Shown: in pieces, positions 12,890 through 31,994 of the stretch
How the letters are laid out: each line of letters begins with the position of its first letter
How positions within the stretch are numbered: the first letter of the stretch is position 1
NCBI GenBank assembly: GCA_018806985.1
Contig: JADANN010000242.1
Span: 62,001 to 126,000, forward strand
Direction of reading: 5' to 3'
DNA from: Angiostrongylus vasorum
Lineage: Eukaryota; Nematoda; Chromadorea; Rhabditida; Metastrongylidae
DNA length: 64,000 nucleotides
Program-made: the position numbers and the translations under genes
Notes under the pieces: generated by a model
What the model was told of the DNA's origin: nothing
The model's database searches: none
The model's input: the letters and a program-made list of their open reading frames with translations, nothing else

Positions 12890-14000
12890 TAAGGTCTTCG
12901 TGAAGAACTCTAACCATCGAGTTGGGCTTCAGACGCATACGTTAGAGCAGGAAGAATCGTGAAGCCGAAAAGCTGGGCACGAAGGAGAGTGTTCTTTGCT
13001 CTCTTCACATGCTTTTGAACATTTCTCAAACTGTTCATTTCCTCCTGCTCAACTCTAGAGCTTAACCGTCATATTCATATTGATTTATCAATCTAGATGG
13101 ACTAGCTGGAGCATTCGGAGATATTCATTCTGTTCAGCGTGAGTGGGGCATATGTAACCAATCCGTTCTTCATATTTTGGTGATACTTAGTGGAAGACCA
13201 ATCTTTTCTATCAAAGTCGGAAAGCATTCGTTCCACCTGGATAATGCTGGATGTTATAAGAACGATGTCATCACCCAAGCGATAGTGGTGCAATGGCCGA
13301 TCATCTAATGTTTTTCCACTCCAGTGTTCGCATGACGTTTTCAGGGATGACGGTAAATAATTTTGGCAATATGATATTGTCTTGCCTAACCTGTGTTTCT
13401 ACTGGTATCGTTAAAGCATAGCGATTTTTTTCGGTGGTGGAATTTTTATACAGCTCACGAAAAAATCTTTACATACTGAATAGGTGCGCACTAGCTGCAC
13501 AGCGCTTCCACAAGTGAATCTTTCTTAGATGTTTCAAAAGCCTTCCTTAGATCGGTGAAAGTGAGAACGATCTGTCTCTTGTGCTCTCGCGATAGTTCAA
13601 TGAGTTTTGTCGTCATGTGGATGTGGCCCCTCGTACTGAATTCTTTTCGAAAGCCTGCTTGCTCATATGGCTGACCTTCGCCCAGTATTCCGTCAATCTG
13701 TTTAGGATGACTCCAATGAAGAGTGTACAGATAGGTAACAGGCAGATTGAGCGATACTTGCTGATATCGTGAAGATCAGCTTTCTTTAACAATACTATAA
13801 TCTGGCTGGTCTTCAAATGAGTAGGGACCTTGCATTCAGACAGGTAACGTGTGAAGAGCCGAGCCAGTGTGTTTGGGAGGACTGGGGAAGATTCTTCAGG
13901 TGTTCAGATTTTCTCCTGTCCCCCACCTGATGTTGCTCGTTTTTTCACCGACGAAATAGCACGTCGAATTTCGGAAGGGAGAACCAGTGGCCCGACATAT
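12890..14000 (-). mobile_element. RTE-type non-LTR retrotransposon remnant (reverse transcriptase)
   Basis: Reading the minus strand from 14.0 kb down, RTE reverse-transcriptase segments appear in the right order but in different frames. First is a leader with LVLPSEIRRAISSVKKRA, then NTLARLFTRYLSECKVP, then YRSICLLPICTLF (13.6-13.8 kb). Next come FTDLRKAF (motif A), LGDDIVLIT (motif C with both Asp kept, about 13.25 kb), and NISECSS and RAKNTLLRAQLFGFTILPAL (about 12.95-13.05 kb). Frameshifts and stops separate them, so it is dead. No endonuclease domain was recognised upstream. Confidence 0.8.
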
Positions 14001-17000
14001 CTATCCCTACTTTATTTCATATGAAGACAGCAGGACGTAGCTATTTTGAAGAGATCTGAGTAGTAATTGTAAGTGATTTTCTCTATTGCCTTTCGAGTAG
14101 CTGTAACTGTTCCGTCTGCTTATCGGAGTTTCACCAAGTTTTGGTGAGATCTGCAAACGCTTTCCCAACCACAGAAAAATCAGATATTCTAAAATATTTG
14201 GGAAAGGATACTGTAACAACTACTGATGTTAATCTCTTCCAGCTATATTCCAAGATCACAGCAGCGCTTTTCATGAAAGGTACTCTCAATTTATCAACCT
14301 TGCTAAGCTTTAGAATTTCGTAGTATATCGGCACTGAAGAGCGGATGTTAACAAAGGAGACCACATTTTTTTCGTGATGCAACCACAGTATTCTTCAGAG
14401 GTTATCCAACTGTTGGAACTCTGTTTTTAACTTATTGAAAAGGGTGAACATACTGTTGTACACTTCTTTTTGAGTATTGAAATGAAAAAGAGCTGTAAGC
14501 CTTTCACCGTATCACACTCAAGAACCTCAGCATCCAGAGCACATTTTCCTCATGGCCCTTCACTAAGGGATGAAGTTGTGTAATTACACCAGCACATTGT
14601 CAGCAACTGCTAAGTATTCGCCTATTACACTTTACAAAAATCGAAGATTTCTTGAAGTTATAGATGGTTTAGATAGAAACTTTGTACAGTGCTTGTAATA
14701 ATCAGCTGTGAAATGAGTTCTCTACTGCTGGCTTGGGAATTTTTTTTCACACAACTCTACCTCTAATAAACCATTCAGAAACAGAATTTTACAATTCCAC
14801 TGGTGTCTATATGCGAAATTCCTCTAATTGAGATGAGATAAGGTCTAATTTTTGCTTTCCATAGAGTAAAAAAAAGAGCGAGTTCCTTAAATAAGAGCAA
14901 ATACTGTTGGGAACTCAGCATTCCTTCCCATTTATAGACTTTATTTTCGGAATTGTCACTTTAATTGACATCCAACTTGTTTGTATTGATTAAGTCCGCT
15001 TCAGGAACCTCAACATTACGATTTGTATTTTCAGTTTAAAAAGCATCTACCGCTTAAGATCGCGTACTTTGAAATGGACACTTCTATTCTTGCGATACCA
15101 ACCAATAGCTGAGATACAACGCTAATCCGATCTTTCGAAGAGGATAAGTTACAATTTGCCTCAATTCCATTAGGATACTGTCGCGTGCCAATCAGTATAC
15201 AATGGGGAATAGCAGTTAACGATTCATCCCTATCCAATTCCGTCCATGAATACCACCAATTGATGTCAACAAGTACATTCTTCAGAATACGACTAGAGCT
15301 TTTCAAGAAGCTTCTCTAGGCTTCAATAATGATGCAGGCCCACCATTTAACAATGTTTCCATAGTAAACATATGTAAAGCCCTTGAGTAATGAAATACCA
15401 CTTTTTTAAATCTAATGTACGTCAGAATAGGTGAGCTTGAAACAGTGACTGGAGGTGCCTTGAAATGCAAACATTGTTGTCATTTGTTCGACCTCTGCTA
15501 TGAGATAACCAAGAATTTCATCGAGAATAAATTCCTTAATTTTTTGGAGCTTCCATAAACCAATTTTTTAGACGGTCCAGACTGACTGGATTGCATTTTT
15601 TGAAGAAAAATCGATGGCATTGCGTTCTGAGATTTCTGGCATGACGTTTTCAAAAAACAAGTCATCATCTGTTTGATAACTATATCGCTAGCAAAAAAGA
15701 CGTTTTGTGCATCATTCACATAATCCCTACTATCTATGACGGAGCAACTTAAGCGGCCAGAAGTAATAATATCTCCGTCCGTCTTTGCAGCTCACAAAAC
15801 CTGTACAAGAACGTGCGTCCTTTAAAAAGGAATTACAATTTTTGTGCGTGACGCTTTATTGTTACCTTTTTTTGCCAGGATAATACTACGTATCTACAGC
15901 TAGCTTCAAGGAAGGTGCCAAAAGTGCTACGATTACTCATAAGCAGTTGTTCAGGTCCTATATACGTGCGAGCTGTTTTTTCGAGCTTCAATGACTCGCA
16001 ATGTCAAGATGCAAACCTACGAATGAAATTGCGGCATAGATCATTTAACACCTTTTCGTCACCAGTAGAAGCGTTATTTAGCTTTACGATGACCCGAATA
16101 ATGTTAGCCAAATGGATTTGTGCTCATCTTCAACAAAGACGCTAGGAGAGCATCCAGAGGGTATACTAAGAGTCAATGCTTGCATTCTACCTAGGGCGAC
16201 CGCAAGATCGTCCCTGAGAAAATATTTCATTAAGGCGGATACACGCGGCGTATGTGATGATATCCACCAGTTACAAAAACTTCGATTCATGACATCATGA
16301 CTGACATGTCTCCATAATTATGCGTAAATAATGTATTCCGTAGAATGCAAGTCATAATGTGGATGGTTAGCCAGTGGTGTGATTCATCAATGTTGGAAAT
16401 TTTCCACTCACCATCCATGGATGCTTCAAATTGGTGTTCGCAAAATGTTATGTTTAAAGCAGCCAAACCAATTTAATCGATCAAATGACCAGTTAAAGAA
16501 ATATTATCCGACTAAATAACTAAATCGAGGATATTTTGGTCTTAATACATGACAACTTGTTACAACGACTGGTAAAGGTATCACGTTTTCTGTGTATTAG
16601 CATTAATTGCCTTAAAAGCTTCCCCCTGAACACTCTGTTCTGCCGTCATTGTTGCTTATTGCTCGGTTCAAGTTAAATGAGCCACTAACGAGTAGGAGGT
16701 AAATGTCCTAACGAAAAACGGTTAACTTGGTACGTGTGCTACTTCTATTCTTTCGTCTTTTGCTTAATAATCGAGTAACTAAGTATAGGTAGCAAAGCGC
16801 TATTGCTGTAAAAAATCGAGTCAGCAGTATTTGTTTTCTGCTCAAGTACTCAGACAATTATGTTGGATAACGATCATTCTCACTACTGTTCCCACCATAG
16901 TGCTAATCTGCGTAACTAAGTGCCGTATTAATTACAACCACCTTGATTATTACCAAGAAGTAAACACCAGCTAGAATTCGGTCAATGGGCATTCACTAAA

Positions 17001-17950
17001 GTTTTTTGTAACTGCGCCTGAATTTAAATTAGTTTAGGTTCGGCCTAGACTTTTCAACTAAGTGAACAACAACTGAGTAATTTTTCGACTAACCTACTTT
17101 TTCAACTTTTCCGCTAAAAAGGAAAGAAGTGTAGACAGTAAATGGGATTCGAAACATTGTGTTTTCTACTTAACTTCCTCGAGTTTTTTTGGAGAGATGT
17201 TTTGAGAATGGTTGGTAAGGCAGAGTTGCGGAGCACAACTCGTTCAACTTTCGCAGCGCTAGTTGTGCACCTCGCGTCGAGTGTTGCTGTGCAAAGCGAT
17301 AAAACTTTTCTATTGACCGAACCTGGCTACATATTTGGAAATTTTTGAAGCGATTCTTCAATTTCGTGACGACGTTATTTCTCTGTTACAGCTGATCAGC
17401 CAGAATTCGAGAAATTGCGGTGGGATAACTCGACTGCACACCACGTCACCATAACCATGTATATTCGGCTATGGAAAACATTTAGACACCTTATTTCCTG
17501 CAGTCGCTAATATCCGATGTGGATAGCTCAAAAAATTGAAAAATTGCTCATTTTATTGCATAAAACAAAAAATCGAGTAGACTTCGTAACAACGATTTCT
17601 TTACCTCCGTCTTCAAGTCGTGTGACATTCGGTCACTTAGGTCTTTCATCTTTCCAATGTGTTTCAAATTATGAACGACCAATGAAATTTTTAAAAGTGA
17701 GTTCTGGAGAGTGCCGAGTAGTTTTGAAATGCCCACCCTCAATCACCGTCTTAGGCTCGGGCGTCATTTCAGTCAACCTTAAATCGTTGCAAATTAAATG
17801 TCAGAAAAAAGCACTACCTAATGAATTGTTAAGAAAAAAACAAGCCTTAAAACGGTCCGGACTAGTAGTGTATATAACGAATATGTATTGAAAAAATTGT
17901 CTGTAAGCTTCCTAAAGACAGAAATGGAAATTTTTCTCGACCTGCCTTTA
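14001..17950. other. Gene-poor stretch; no recognised gene
   Basis: Several ORFs of 60-124 codons occur (for example 17517-17891 on plus and 15031-15306 on minus). None shows a motif, a domain, or splice-linked neighbours that I can name. Part of 14.0-14.4 kb may be the eroded upstream end of the RTE copy. I see nothing else to annotate. Confidence 0.5.
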
Positions 17951-18009
17951 GTAAAAAATATTAATACATTTGTAATAATACAGGAGTAGTATTAAAAACG
18001 CTAACAAAG

Positions 18010-18674
<665 letters not shown>

Positions 18675-19737
18675 AATCTCTTAACCTTAACGGTTTTCAT
18701 TCTATTTTTAATTCTGGATTTTATGTTGATCAAATCCACTGTTAGCTGCTCAAGTTCTGGTTTCACAAGACATATTTTGTCATAATATAAGATCCTTGAG
18801 CCTGCTATGTTGCACACTTTATAAGTAGTTAAACAGTACACGAAATCTGCTCTTTGTTCCTGACACTAATATTTAAGTATCACGTTAAATTTTGTTTCAT
18901 TCAGGAAAGAACGATACACAAGATTTGACCTTGCAAAACTTTTTAGGCTTGTGTGTTGTCTTTAGTGGTGCATATAAAACCGAGAACAACCAATTTCTGC
19001 ATCTGGGGAGGCATAGTGTAACCAATTTAGGGGCAGTGGGCCACTTTTTCTCACTTGAACAAAGTGGATTATATCCAGCTGATTGGGTGCTGCATTTGAA
19101 TGCTCACGCTTCGATTGGTTCTTCTCGCAATAATAAGGCCTCCAATTCTACACGCCTCAACGGTAGAACAGACTCATTGCTAGTTTCTGATAAAAAATCT
19201 TCATAGCTTTTACACTAGCAACAGTATATTGCTATGGCGGTATCTAAATAGAACTAGTAGGAACTCTTTGGACAATAGACAAGGCCACCGACTTCCAGAG
19301 GATCTGAAATTCAAGCAACCGATAGTTTTTGAGCGCCGGATCAGTTAATTGTCGTAGCTGCAACAAAACTGTAAGTGTCTTTGTTTTTGTGCAGAAATGC
19401 GCCAATGGCGAAAATGCAATCATCGCCGTCGGTGCGCAAAGAACGCCAGCCCACCTACCGTAAGCCGAGCCGATCTCCGCCTAGCCCCGCCCACGTATCA
19501 TGTTTGCCAGCGAACAGTGTCTCACAAAGAAACAGGCGCGACGAGTGCCGATTCTTCTTACTTTGCATTTATTGTTTTCCTCAACAACAAGTGTCACTCT
19601 ATTGCTTTACACCAACTTATTATCAGTTTCCGTTCAACTTGTTTTCAACTTTCTTTTTTTCCTTTATTGTGCCCACTTTTCGTTTGAGACAGTTTGAAGG
19701 GCAAGAAAACATTGTTCAATTCTTCATAATGATTTAG
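18675..19737. other. Upstream region of the SoxB gene
   Basis: No coding exon was recognised. ORFs at 18892-19206 and 19375-19737 have no identifiable motif. A TTTAG sits directly before the Sox ATG (19738) and may be a trans-splice or 5'-UTR acceptor. Confidence 0.4.
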
Positions 19738-20813
19738 ATGAACGGAATATCGTTACTTTATCCGTCATGTATACCGGGTGATTCATCGTTGAAGTTAATT
19801 GATGACGATGAAACGGCTTCGGTTTCATCTGGTGTTTCGCCTGCACCATCGGCACAAGATTCAAAGTCACCAACAGACAATCATGTGAAGCGTCCTATGA
19901 ATGCATTTATGGTGTGGAGCAGAGGACAGCGACGAAAAAATGGCACAGGTTTCTCACTTACAAAGTCAAAGGAAAAAGTAGTACGTGAAGAGGGAGCATT
20001 TTTCCCCTACAAAAACACTTCCCAGTTTAACTGATAGGTCGCTCAGCGTTTGCAATAAATGCTGAACGCTGCCATTTAGGACAATCCAAAAATGCATAAC
20101 TCGGAAATCAGCAAGCGACTTGGAGCCGAATGGAAACAGCTATCCGACAAAGACAAACGCCCATTCATCGACGAAGCAAAGAGGTTGCGTTCAATTCATA
20201 TGAAGGTATGCTTAGTGTAAACCCAGTCAATCATAATAAACGCACCTCTATTATTTTAAGTACAGTAGAAAAACTGTGCCTTCTTGACAACGAAGGGCTG
20301 AATAAAAGCGATTTTTTTGGTACGATCCAGAGGTCCACTTAAATATTTTCTGAAGTAATTGGGCCTCTCATGTCAGGAAGCTATCCTTTTTTCCACCTTT
20401 CGTAAATGTTGATACCAGCAAAATTACAATATCCGAACATTATTAATTGCCGTTTACGATGTTTTCTTCAAAAACACTAGAACGGAAAATCCTTTTAGGA
20501 GCATCCCGACTACAAGTACCGTCCAAGGCGCAAACCGAAGTCAGTAATGAAGACGGGACCAAGTCGGCTACCGTTGGGCATTTCTCTTCCGCCGTTCGCA
20601 ACACAGGCGCTCTTTGCTGCCAATTACAGTCATCTGGAGGGTGTGAAGGCGCCCGACTTCACTAATTATTATTCGTCATTCTTTCCTAATACTGTGCTAC
20701 CTGCGTCCTACTCACCGTACGACGTGATGGCTGCATACGCTCGACAAGCAGCAGCAGTCGCAGCTGCGTCCCAGGCACCCCGCCCAACGGTCAACTCACT
20801 GTCGCAGACCTGA
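19738..20813 (+). CDS. SoxB-type HMG-box transcription factor (one extra base in the HMG box)
   Basis: Exons: 19738-19948, 20080-20205, 20499-20813, giving 216 residues if one A is ignored. The HMG box starts at about residue 49 with [18 protein letters not shown], continues with [20 protein letters not shown] in exon 2 and ends [14 protein letters not shown] in exon 3. That is the SoxB hallmark (vertebrate SOX1-3; C. elegans sox-2/sox-3). Short length and the compact C terminus fit sox-3-like proteins better, but I cannot separate the paralogues. SoxB proteins bind AACAAT-like sites and bend DNA to control neural and progenitor genes. Oddity: exon 1 has six A where five are expected (about 19935-19940), changing RRKMAQ to RRKNGT; exon 1 is 211 bases long, so the frame fails at the first splice. 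The rest is pristine, which argues for sequence error over decay. Confidence 0.88.
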
Positions 20814-21234
20814 AAAGTCTGAACACTTGGTGCGCTCCTTATTCATATTTTATTTGTAGATATCCTCTTTGCAGTTTGTGTAAATCTGAAAAGAAGTCTT
20901 ATCCTCTAGTAATACATAAATAAGAGGAATGTTGTAGAGAGATTTTCGTTGCGCACATTTTAAGCAGAAGTAGTTGGCGTTGTTTCATATGTAGCGAGAA
21001 CACTACATTTCGAGAAAAACTTCTTGAAGCCGTTTTTTTATGCAATCGGCAATACCCAATCCTTTTTCCTGAAACCGAGCGCAAGGACCCATTGTTCCTT
21101 TATTTACCTACTTCGATCTGGAATTTCCATGCGGTTTTGCACCGACAATACCCCACTGTTTCCCCCAATTTCGATAGCCACTCTTCCGCACTTTGTCGCC
21201 GTACACGCAGGACGTCCACACATGTGTGCACAAA
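20814..21234. other. 3' flank of the Sox gene
   Basis: Presumed 3' UTR and intergenic DNA. A weak poly(A)-signal-like AATAAG occurs near 20920. No gene was recognised. Confidence 0.3.
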
Positions 21235-21386
21235 CAAGCATACACTTATACATACACACATACACACATACCTATATATGTATATATATACATATACATG
21301 CATACATACGTACATACATACATACATACATACATACATACATACATACATACATACATGCATGCACACATACATACATACATACA

Positions 21387-21418
<32 letters not shown>

Positions 21419-21440
21419 CATATACATGTACATGTACATG

Positions 21441-21534
<94 letters not shown>

Positions 21535-21653
21535 CATACATACACCCATGCATCCATAAATTCGTGCATTCATTTCATACCTACATACATGCATACATAC
21601 ATGCACACATACACGCGCAATGACACACACACTCACACACACACGCAAACATA

Positions 21654-21699
<46 letters not shown>

Positions 21700-21732
21700 C
21701 ATAGCATGCATAAGTTCATATACGTATATATA

Positions 21733-21768
<36 letters not shown>

Positions 21769-21775
21769 CAAGTAT
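21235..21775. repeat. (CATA)n / (TATACA)n / (TA)n compound microsatellite
   Basis: The block starts with ACATACAT units, continues as TATACA hexamers (about 21415-21535), has a short non-repetitive interruption, then two (TA)n runs (about 21656-21690 and 21735-21765). The long His-Thr, Cys-Met and Tyr-Ile ORFs on both strands come from this repeat. Confidence 0.95.
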
Positions 21776-27200
<5,425 letters not shown>

Positions 27201-27956
27201 GCATCCATGATAAACGGCCGAGTGACAACTACTCTCCAAACACTCGGATCATAAAGGGTTGAAACACAGTCGTTAAGAGTTGTAGCGATTTCCATCCAGA
27301 TGCACCTACTCCGACTGGCCATCACGAGAACATTGTGCCTTACTCAACCTTTGTGAAAGTTAAACAAAAATCTTTTGTTTAGGCTTTCCTTACAGCTTAG
27401 CTTCTTGAAAGCTGACATAGTTTTATATACTGTCTTCGGAAAAACACCATTAGCACTTTTTAAGAGAGAAAACTAGAAGAAAGCCTTGCATAAACAGAAA
27501 TAACTGGGCTATAATTAAAAACTAAATGGTGAAGCATTATGGACGAATTGCGTGGTTCTTGTCCTACTGGAACTAGGTTGCAGGTTGCGTGCGATGATCT
27601 CTGAATCAAAATACAAAGGATCAGACTTCCATTAGTGCTGCTATAGTAACAGCTCCAGTGAGGTTGAGATCATCAGTGTGTTGAACTCTACTAGGAACTC
27701 AGATTCTGCGGTAATAGTGATATACGCTTGTTGTTTGGTCGGGTGCTACGTTATATGGCACAAACAAACTTTGTTATGGTAAATCATCAATGTAGTGGGA
27801 CAGAAGAATGCTGATCCGACAAAACAATGTTGGACGCATAGCGGAATTAATGGGCCGCGAATAGATAGGCCGAACGTTCTGTGAGTTCGAAGTACAGTAT
27901 CCTGCAGGATATGGTGAATTACAGATTAAAATGTACTCCTATTATCTATCGTTGAA

Positions 27957-28115
27957 GGTGTGGGTTGCGCGGTGGTAGGGATGCCTTTCATCACTAGCGC
28001 GGTGCTGGTTCGATTCCTCGACGGATTCACCAAGTTTCTCGTGCTTTTGAGGTTGGAAATTTGTAGCAAACTTGTCTGAAGCCAACTCACTGTCTCAAAT
28101 CCATGCAGAATGCTC
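27957..28115 (+). mobile_element. tRNA-like SINE, family 2, copy 2
   Basis: GGTTGCGCGGTGGTAGGGATG (A-box-like) and GGTTCGATTCCTCGACGG (B-box-like) precede a body with TTTGAGGTTGGAAATTTG and ACTTGTCTG. Same layout as 11585-11745. Confidence 0.6.
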
Positions 28116-28493
28116 TAGCACAGCTATCGTAGGACTTGATGAATAATCGATTCAACTATTCAACGACATTCATGAAGAAGACAGCGATCCTCAAACAGCA
28201 GCCTAACACATACGTGAAGACTTCAACGGCATTTGTAGATGATGAATGCGTGGAGACGGATTTAATACAAAAAGTGCTAGGACCCGAATACTAAATTTGA
28301 GGATGGGTCATGTAAAAATAAATGAAAAATTTTACTGGAGGTATCACCGAAAAAAAACAAAACACCATTTTTCCTCCCTTCTGTCGACTTACAAAAAGGC
28401 ATTGGATTCAGTTAGGAAAGAAGTAAGCATGAAATCTCTGAAAAGTCAGGAAGTCCTTACTCTCTCTCTCTCTTTCTCTGCTTATATAAAGCT

Positions 28494-28718
28494 AAAAAGA
28501 ATAAAGCTCTCGGCGTAATCAATCCGTTAGGGATGCACCATGCATTCGACTTCATTAAGTATCGTTTGGAGGTGATTGAATGCATATCCAGATTTTGCAA
28601 TGACTCGTGGTGGCCTACTGATGCAACGAGCCAGTGCTGCTATCCTCCTGGACAAGTCTGGTACCAATTTGCCGACCCCGGAGGGATGGGATGCTTGGTG
28701 GGCCAGGGGGCGCGGGAA
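28494..28718 (-). mobile_element. tRNA-derived SINE, family 1, copy B (head truncated)
   Basis: On the plus strand it begins with the complement of the SINE tail (AAGCTCTCGGCG) and runs through CTGCTATCCTCCTGGACAAG to GGAGGGATGGGATGCTTGG, stopping before the tRNA-like head. The missing end is the 5' head, consistent with 5' truncation during retrotransposition. Confidence 0.8.
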
Positions 28719-29164
28719 TATATATGTATGTACACAAATAAATGACTATATAAACAAATAAATAAACAAATGTATATATGGGTCCGTCATGAACTATATA
28801 ACAAGGTCACGGCAATAAACACTCTACAACGATAATGTCGTTTTCTTATAGAGAAGAGTTCAAGATTGTCTATTACCACCTTCAAGAACGTGGTGCAAAA
28901 AACTGGGCTGATATAATGTGGTAGTGGTCAGCAGCTGCACCACCTTTGCCTTTACTGACGATAACCGTTCTTACAACATAAAGCACCAGCCAAGTGGGAC
29001 GTTGGCCGACTTTGAAAACTTTTGTTGTAGGCGTGGCCGTTGAATGAATTTCAAAATGACACTGTTCGTGAAAAAATGTATTTGTTTCCGACGCCCCAAT
29101 TTCGTTCAACAGAACGAGTATCCCTGAATCATATATCTCTGTATATTTAGGTGCAGAAATCAAC

Positions 29165-29520
29165 GATAATGGACGGCTTAGCTCCAGAACTAAGGGAAAC
29201 CAGCACTGTGGCTTAGGGTGCTTTTAAGAGCTTTTAAGGGAATCGATGACGTTGTAGAAAAGGAGAAAAGAGGACGAAACCTAGAGCTTACGCAGCAAAG
29301 ATGAAGGCTATCTTAACGCAATCGGAAGAACAGTCGAGAGATCCCGTATCACGCGAGTAAGAGAGGGAATCCGGTACTCCATCTTCGCCAACGATCAACG
29401 ATCAGGGCTGTCGGGCACGTCAAAATGTCGAAAATCAGGGTGTGCTAGACTGCGCATTATGACAAAGCGTGGACCGGATGTCAAGCTCGCAGAAAGAAAA
29501 CTAACGACGCAATGGGCGAT
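29165..29520 (+). mobile_element. RTE-type retrotransposon 3' fragment
   Basis: Degraded segments follow the order of an RTE ORF C terminus: LAPELRE then GAFKSF (compare the GAFKS-type motif of RTE), then RTVERS, VREGIR and HVKMSKIR (the KIRWAGHVMR region with the tail shifted). Stops and frame changes interrupt it, so it is a relic with an internal deletion. Confidence 0.55.
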
Positions 29521-29704
29521 AGTCAGAATTCTGCATGAAAATTTAAGAAGATGAATATAAAGCTCTGCGAGTCTTCAGAGCGAATCAAATTAACTGGGCT
29601 ACACTTGCACGCGCACGCGGTAGGGTCAAAACCTGACCGCTGTTTGTTCGAGGCAGTCGGTGACCAAAGGGAGGACATGTGATACAGGTGGTCTACACTA
29701 TATG

Positions 29705-29859
<155 letters not shown>

Positions 29860-30587
29860 CGACCCAAAAATTCAGAACAAAAGCTCCATCTGAAATTAAA
29901 AGAGCTCAAATGATTGCGAGCGAAGAATACAATTTCTTGGCATTCTAGTAATCAACGTGAGTAATATACAATACATACGAAGAAAAATAGGGCGAAGCCT
30001 TCATTGTGCCCTATTGGTGTCCTGTCGCACTTGATTGTTACTGTGGCAATCTTGGATCCTACGATTACTATTCGTATTTACACTATCTCGCTTGCTAACA
30101 TTTGACCCATAAGCACCTGTTTTGTCACTGAGAGTAGAAATGTGAAAAGACCGATACAGTTGTACCTTACACGTTTCCTGATAACTCCATATAGAATTCT
30201 TCATCACGACGAAATGGTAATGGATTAGAATGGTACTGAAAATGCATTAACTAGATCTCTCTAGTTGTGAGCTCGGCCATGTGATGTTTGACAGTTTTAA
30301 TCCCAGCACTAGCAATACTTGGGCAAAAACCACCATTTCTTTCACTTTTTACACATGAAACCGTAGAAACACTTCTCGTATATTTCTTTTAAATTAAAAT
30401 CCATATTTCGAGGGAACAAAAGAAAACTTTTCCATAACAAGCGGAATTTTGTAGAGCAGGATACGACAATAATCGCAAGGCGGTTCCACGTTTGCTTTGG
30501 TAATCTTAAAAAATAGTTTGCATCTTTTAAGAAACTTTTATCCTGAACAAGTTTAAACTAGACGAAATATTTTGCGCAAACCTCTCA

Positions 30588-30970
30588 ATGGTTTTCCACC
30601 TCATCACGGTGGGAGGTGTTCCTAGGTGTCGAGCTGCGATCTACGGCGCTGGGATTCACCCGTTGGCAAGGCCTTCCAAGCTAAGAAGGAGTCCGGAGCT
30701 TCCATTAGGCAATCCAGCTAAGAGTTAACCAATACCAGGATCCACCACCGTCCTTGTACCGAACTAGTCGTATGGTGGCAAAGCTCCCTCTGTTCCACAA
30801 GGGCGGAGGCTGCCTGTGGTGGTGACGAGCTGGGGCGGACTTTGGCCAAGCTGGCCTCAGGGACTACACGCAACCACAGTGGCTAAGCCAGCAAAATTCC
30901 GAAAAATGGGAATTTTGCTGAGACCTGCACAACTAGTGAGAACGGGCCATCCAAATATCCAAGTGAGTAT
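30588..30970 (-). mobile_element. Family-3 repeat, full-length copy (minus)
   Basis: Its reverse complement starts ACTTGGATATTTGGATGGCC and ends AGGTGTTCC...GGTGGAAAACCATTGAG. It aligns along its whole length with 62131-62527. The class is unknown. It has GC-rich blocks unlike the surrounding AT-rich DNA and no clear TIR or tRNA-like head. Confidence 0.75.
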
Positions 30971-31707
30971 TTTTGTTCTGAGCAAAGCTTCTTTTTAAGT
31001 GTGGAGTTCTCCAACGCCATAACTCCCTTTCATTGATTGATAAATTGTGAGCAGTTTTTGAAAAATCAGCACAGAAGTGCCTGTAACAACCGAGTCCACA
31101 AATATCATACAGTAGGACAATTTTTGAATACTAGAATGGCAATATTGCTAACAAGAACAGTGGAAGACACAGTGCTGTTTGGTAATTGAGTGGATGAGAT
31201 CACAACACCCTGAAAAGTAGTGTCAATAAACAAAAAAGAGGAAGTCTGCAAGGATTTTTTTTGGTGAACGCATCCACAATTTAAATCGAAAACTTTAAGC
31301 ACTGAAATTAGTGTGGTTAGCGAAACGATCAGCTGCAACACATTCTAGATGAGAGTTTGATGACAGGATGACAAGGATCGTTGTCCGACACGCGAGAACG
31401 ATGTTGGTGCGTCTGCTTTGTTTTACTTTTTTAACGAATGGGTTTTATTCACTCTTTACCTTACCTTTTTTCTAGACCGGAATCACGAACTGCAAGTGTC
31501 ACCTGTTTTCCATCCTGCTATTCACTCGGTCGCTGTAAACATAACCGCCTTGTTTTTTACAAGGAGCTGAGCCGTTAGTTTACCTCAAGGCAGGCTTTTT
31601 CATTTATCGTGGTTAATTGCATTTATAAGCTCCATTAAGCTGTATTCATACTGCAGAAATTTACTACTGTTTTATGTTTGTTAACTGGTATCCATTTATT
31701 CAATAAG

Positions 31708-31990
31708 GAGGCGCGTGTGACGCAGTGGTCGGAGCCATTTTGGAGCACATACGTGGAATCGATCCCCCGCTGCCGTGGTCCACCAAGCCTTCCATCCCAC
31801 CGGGTTAGGCAAATTGGTGCCAGACTTGTCTGGGAGGATAGGACCACTGCCTCGATATATCGGTAGGCCACAGCAAGTCATTGTAAAGGCCAGATATGCA
31901 TTTAATCACCTCCAAACGATGCTTAGTGAAGTCGAATGGATGGCGCATCCCTCACGGATTGATCAACGCCGAAAGCTTTATCCTTTTTTT
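31708..31990 (+). mobile_element. tRNA-derived SINE, family 1, copy C
   Basis: Full-length: head GGCGCGTGTGACGCAGTGGTCGG, middle GCCAGACTTGTCTGGGAGGA, end GATTGATCAACGCCG followed by CTTTATCC and a T-run. Confidence 0.9.
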
Positions 31991-31994
31991 ATCC

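Noticed and set aside
17517..17891. 124-codon plus-strand ORF
   Set aside because: No motif, no splice context, low-complexity Lys/Ser-rich end; chance cannot be excluded.
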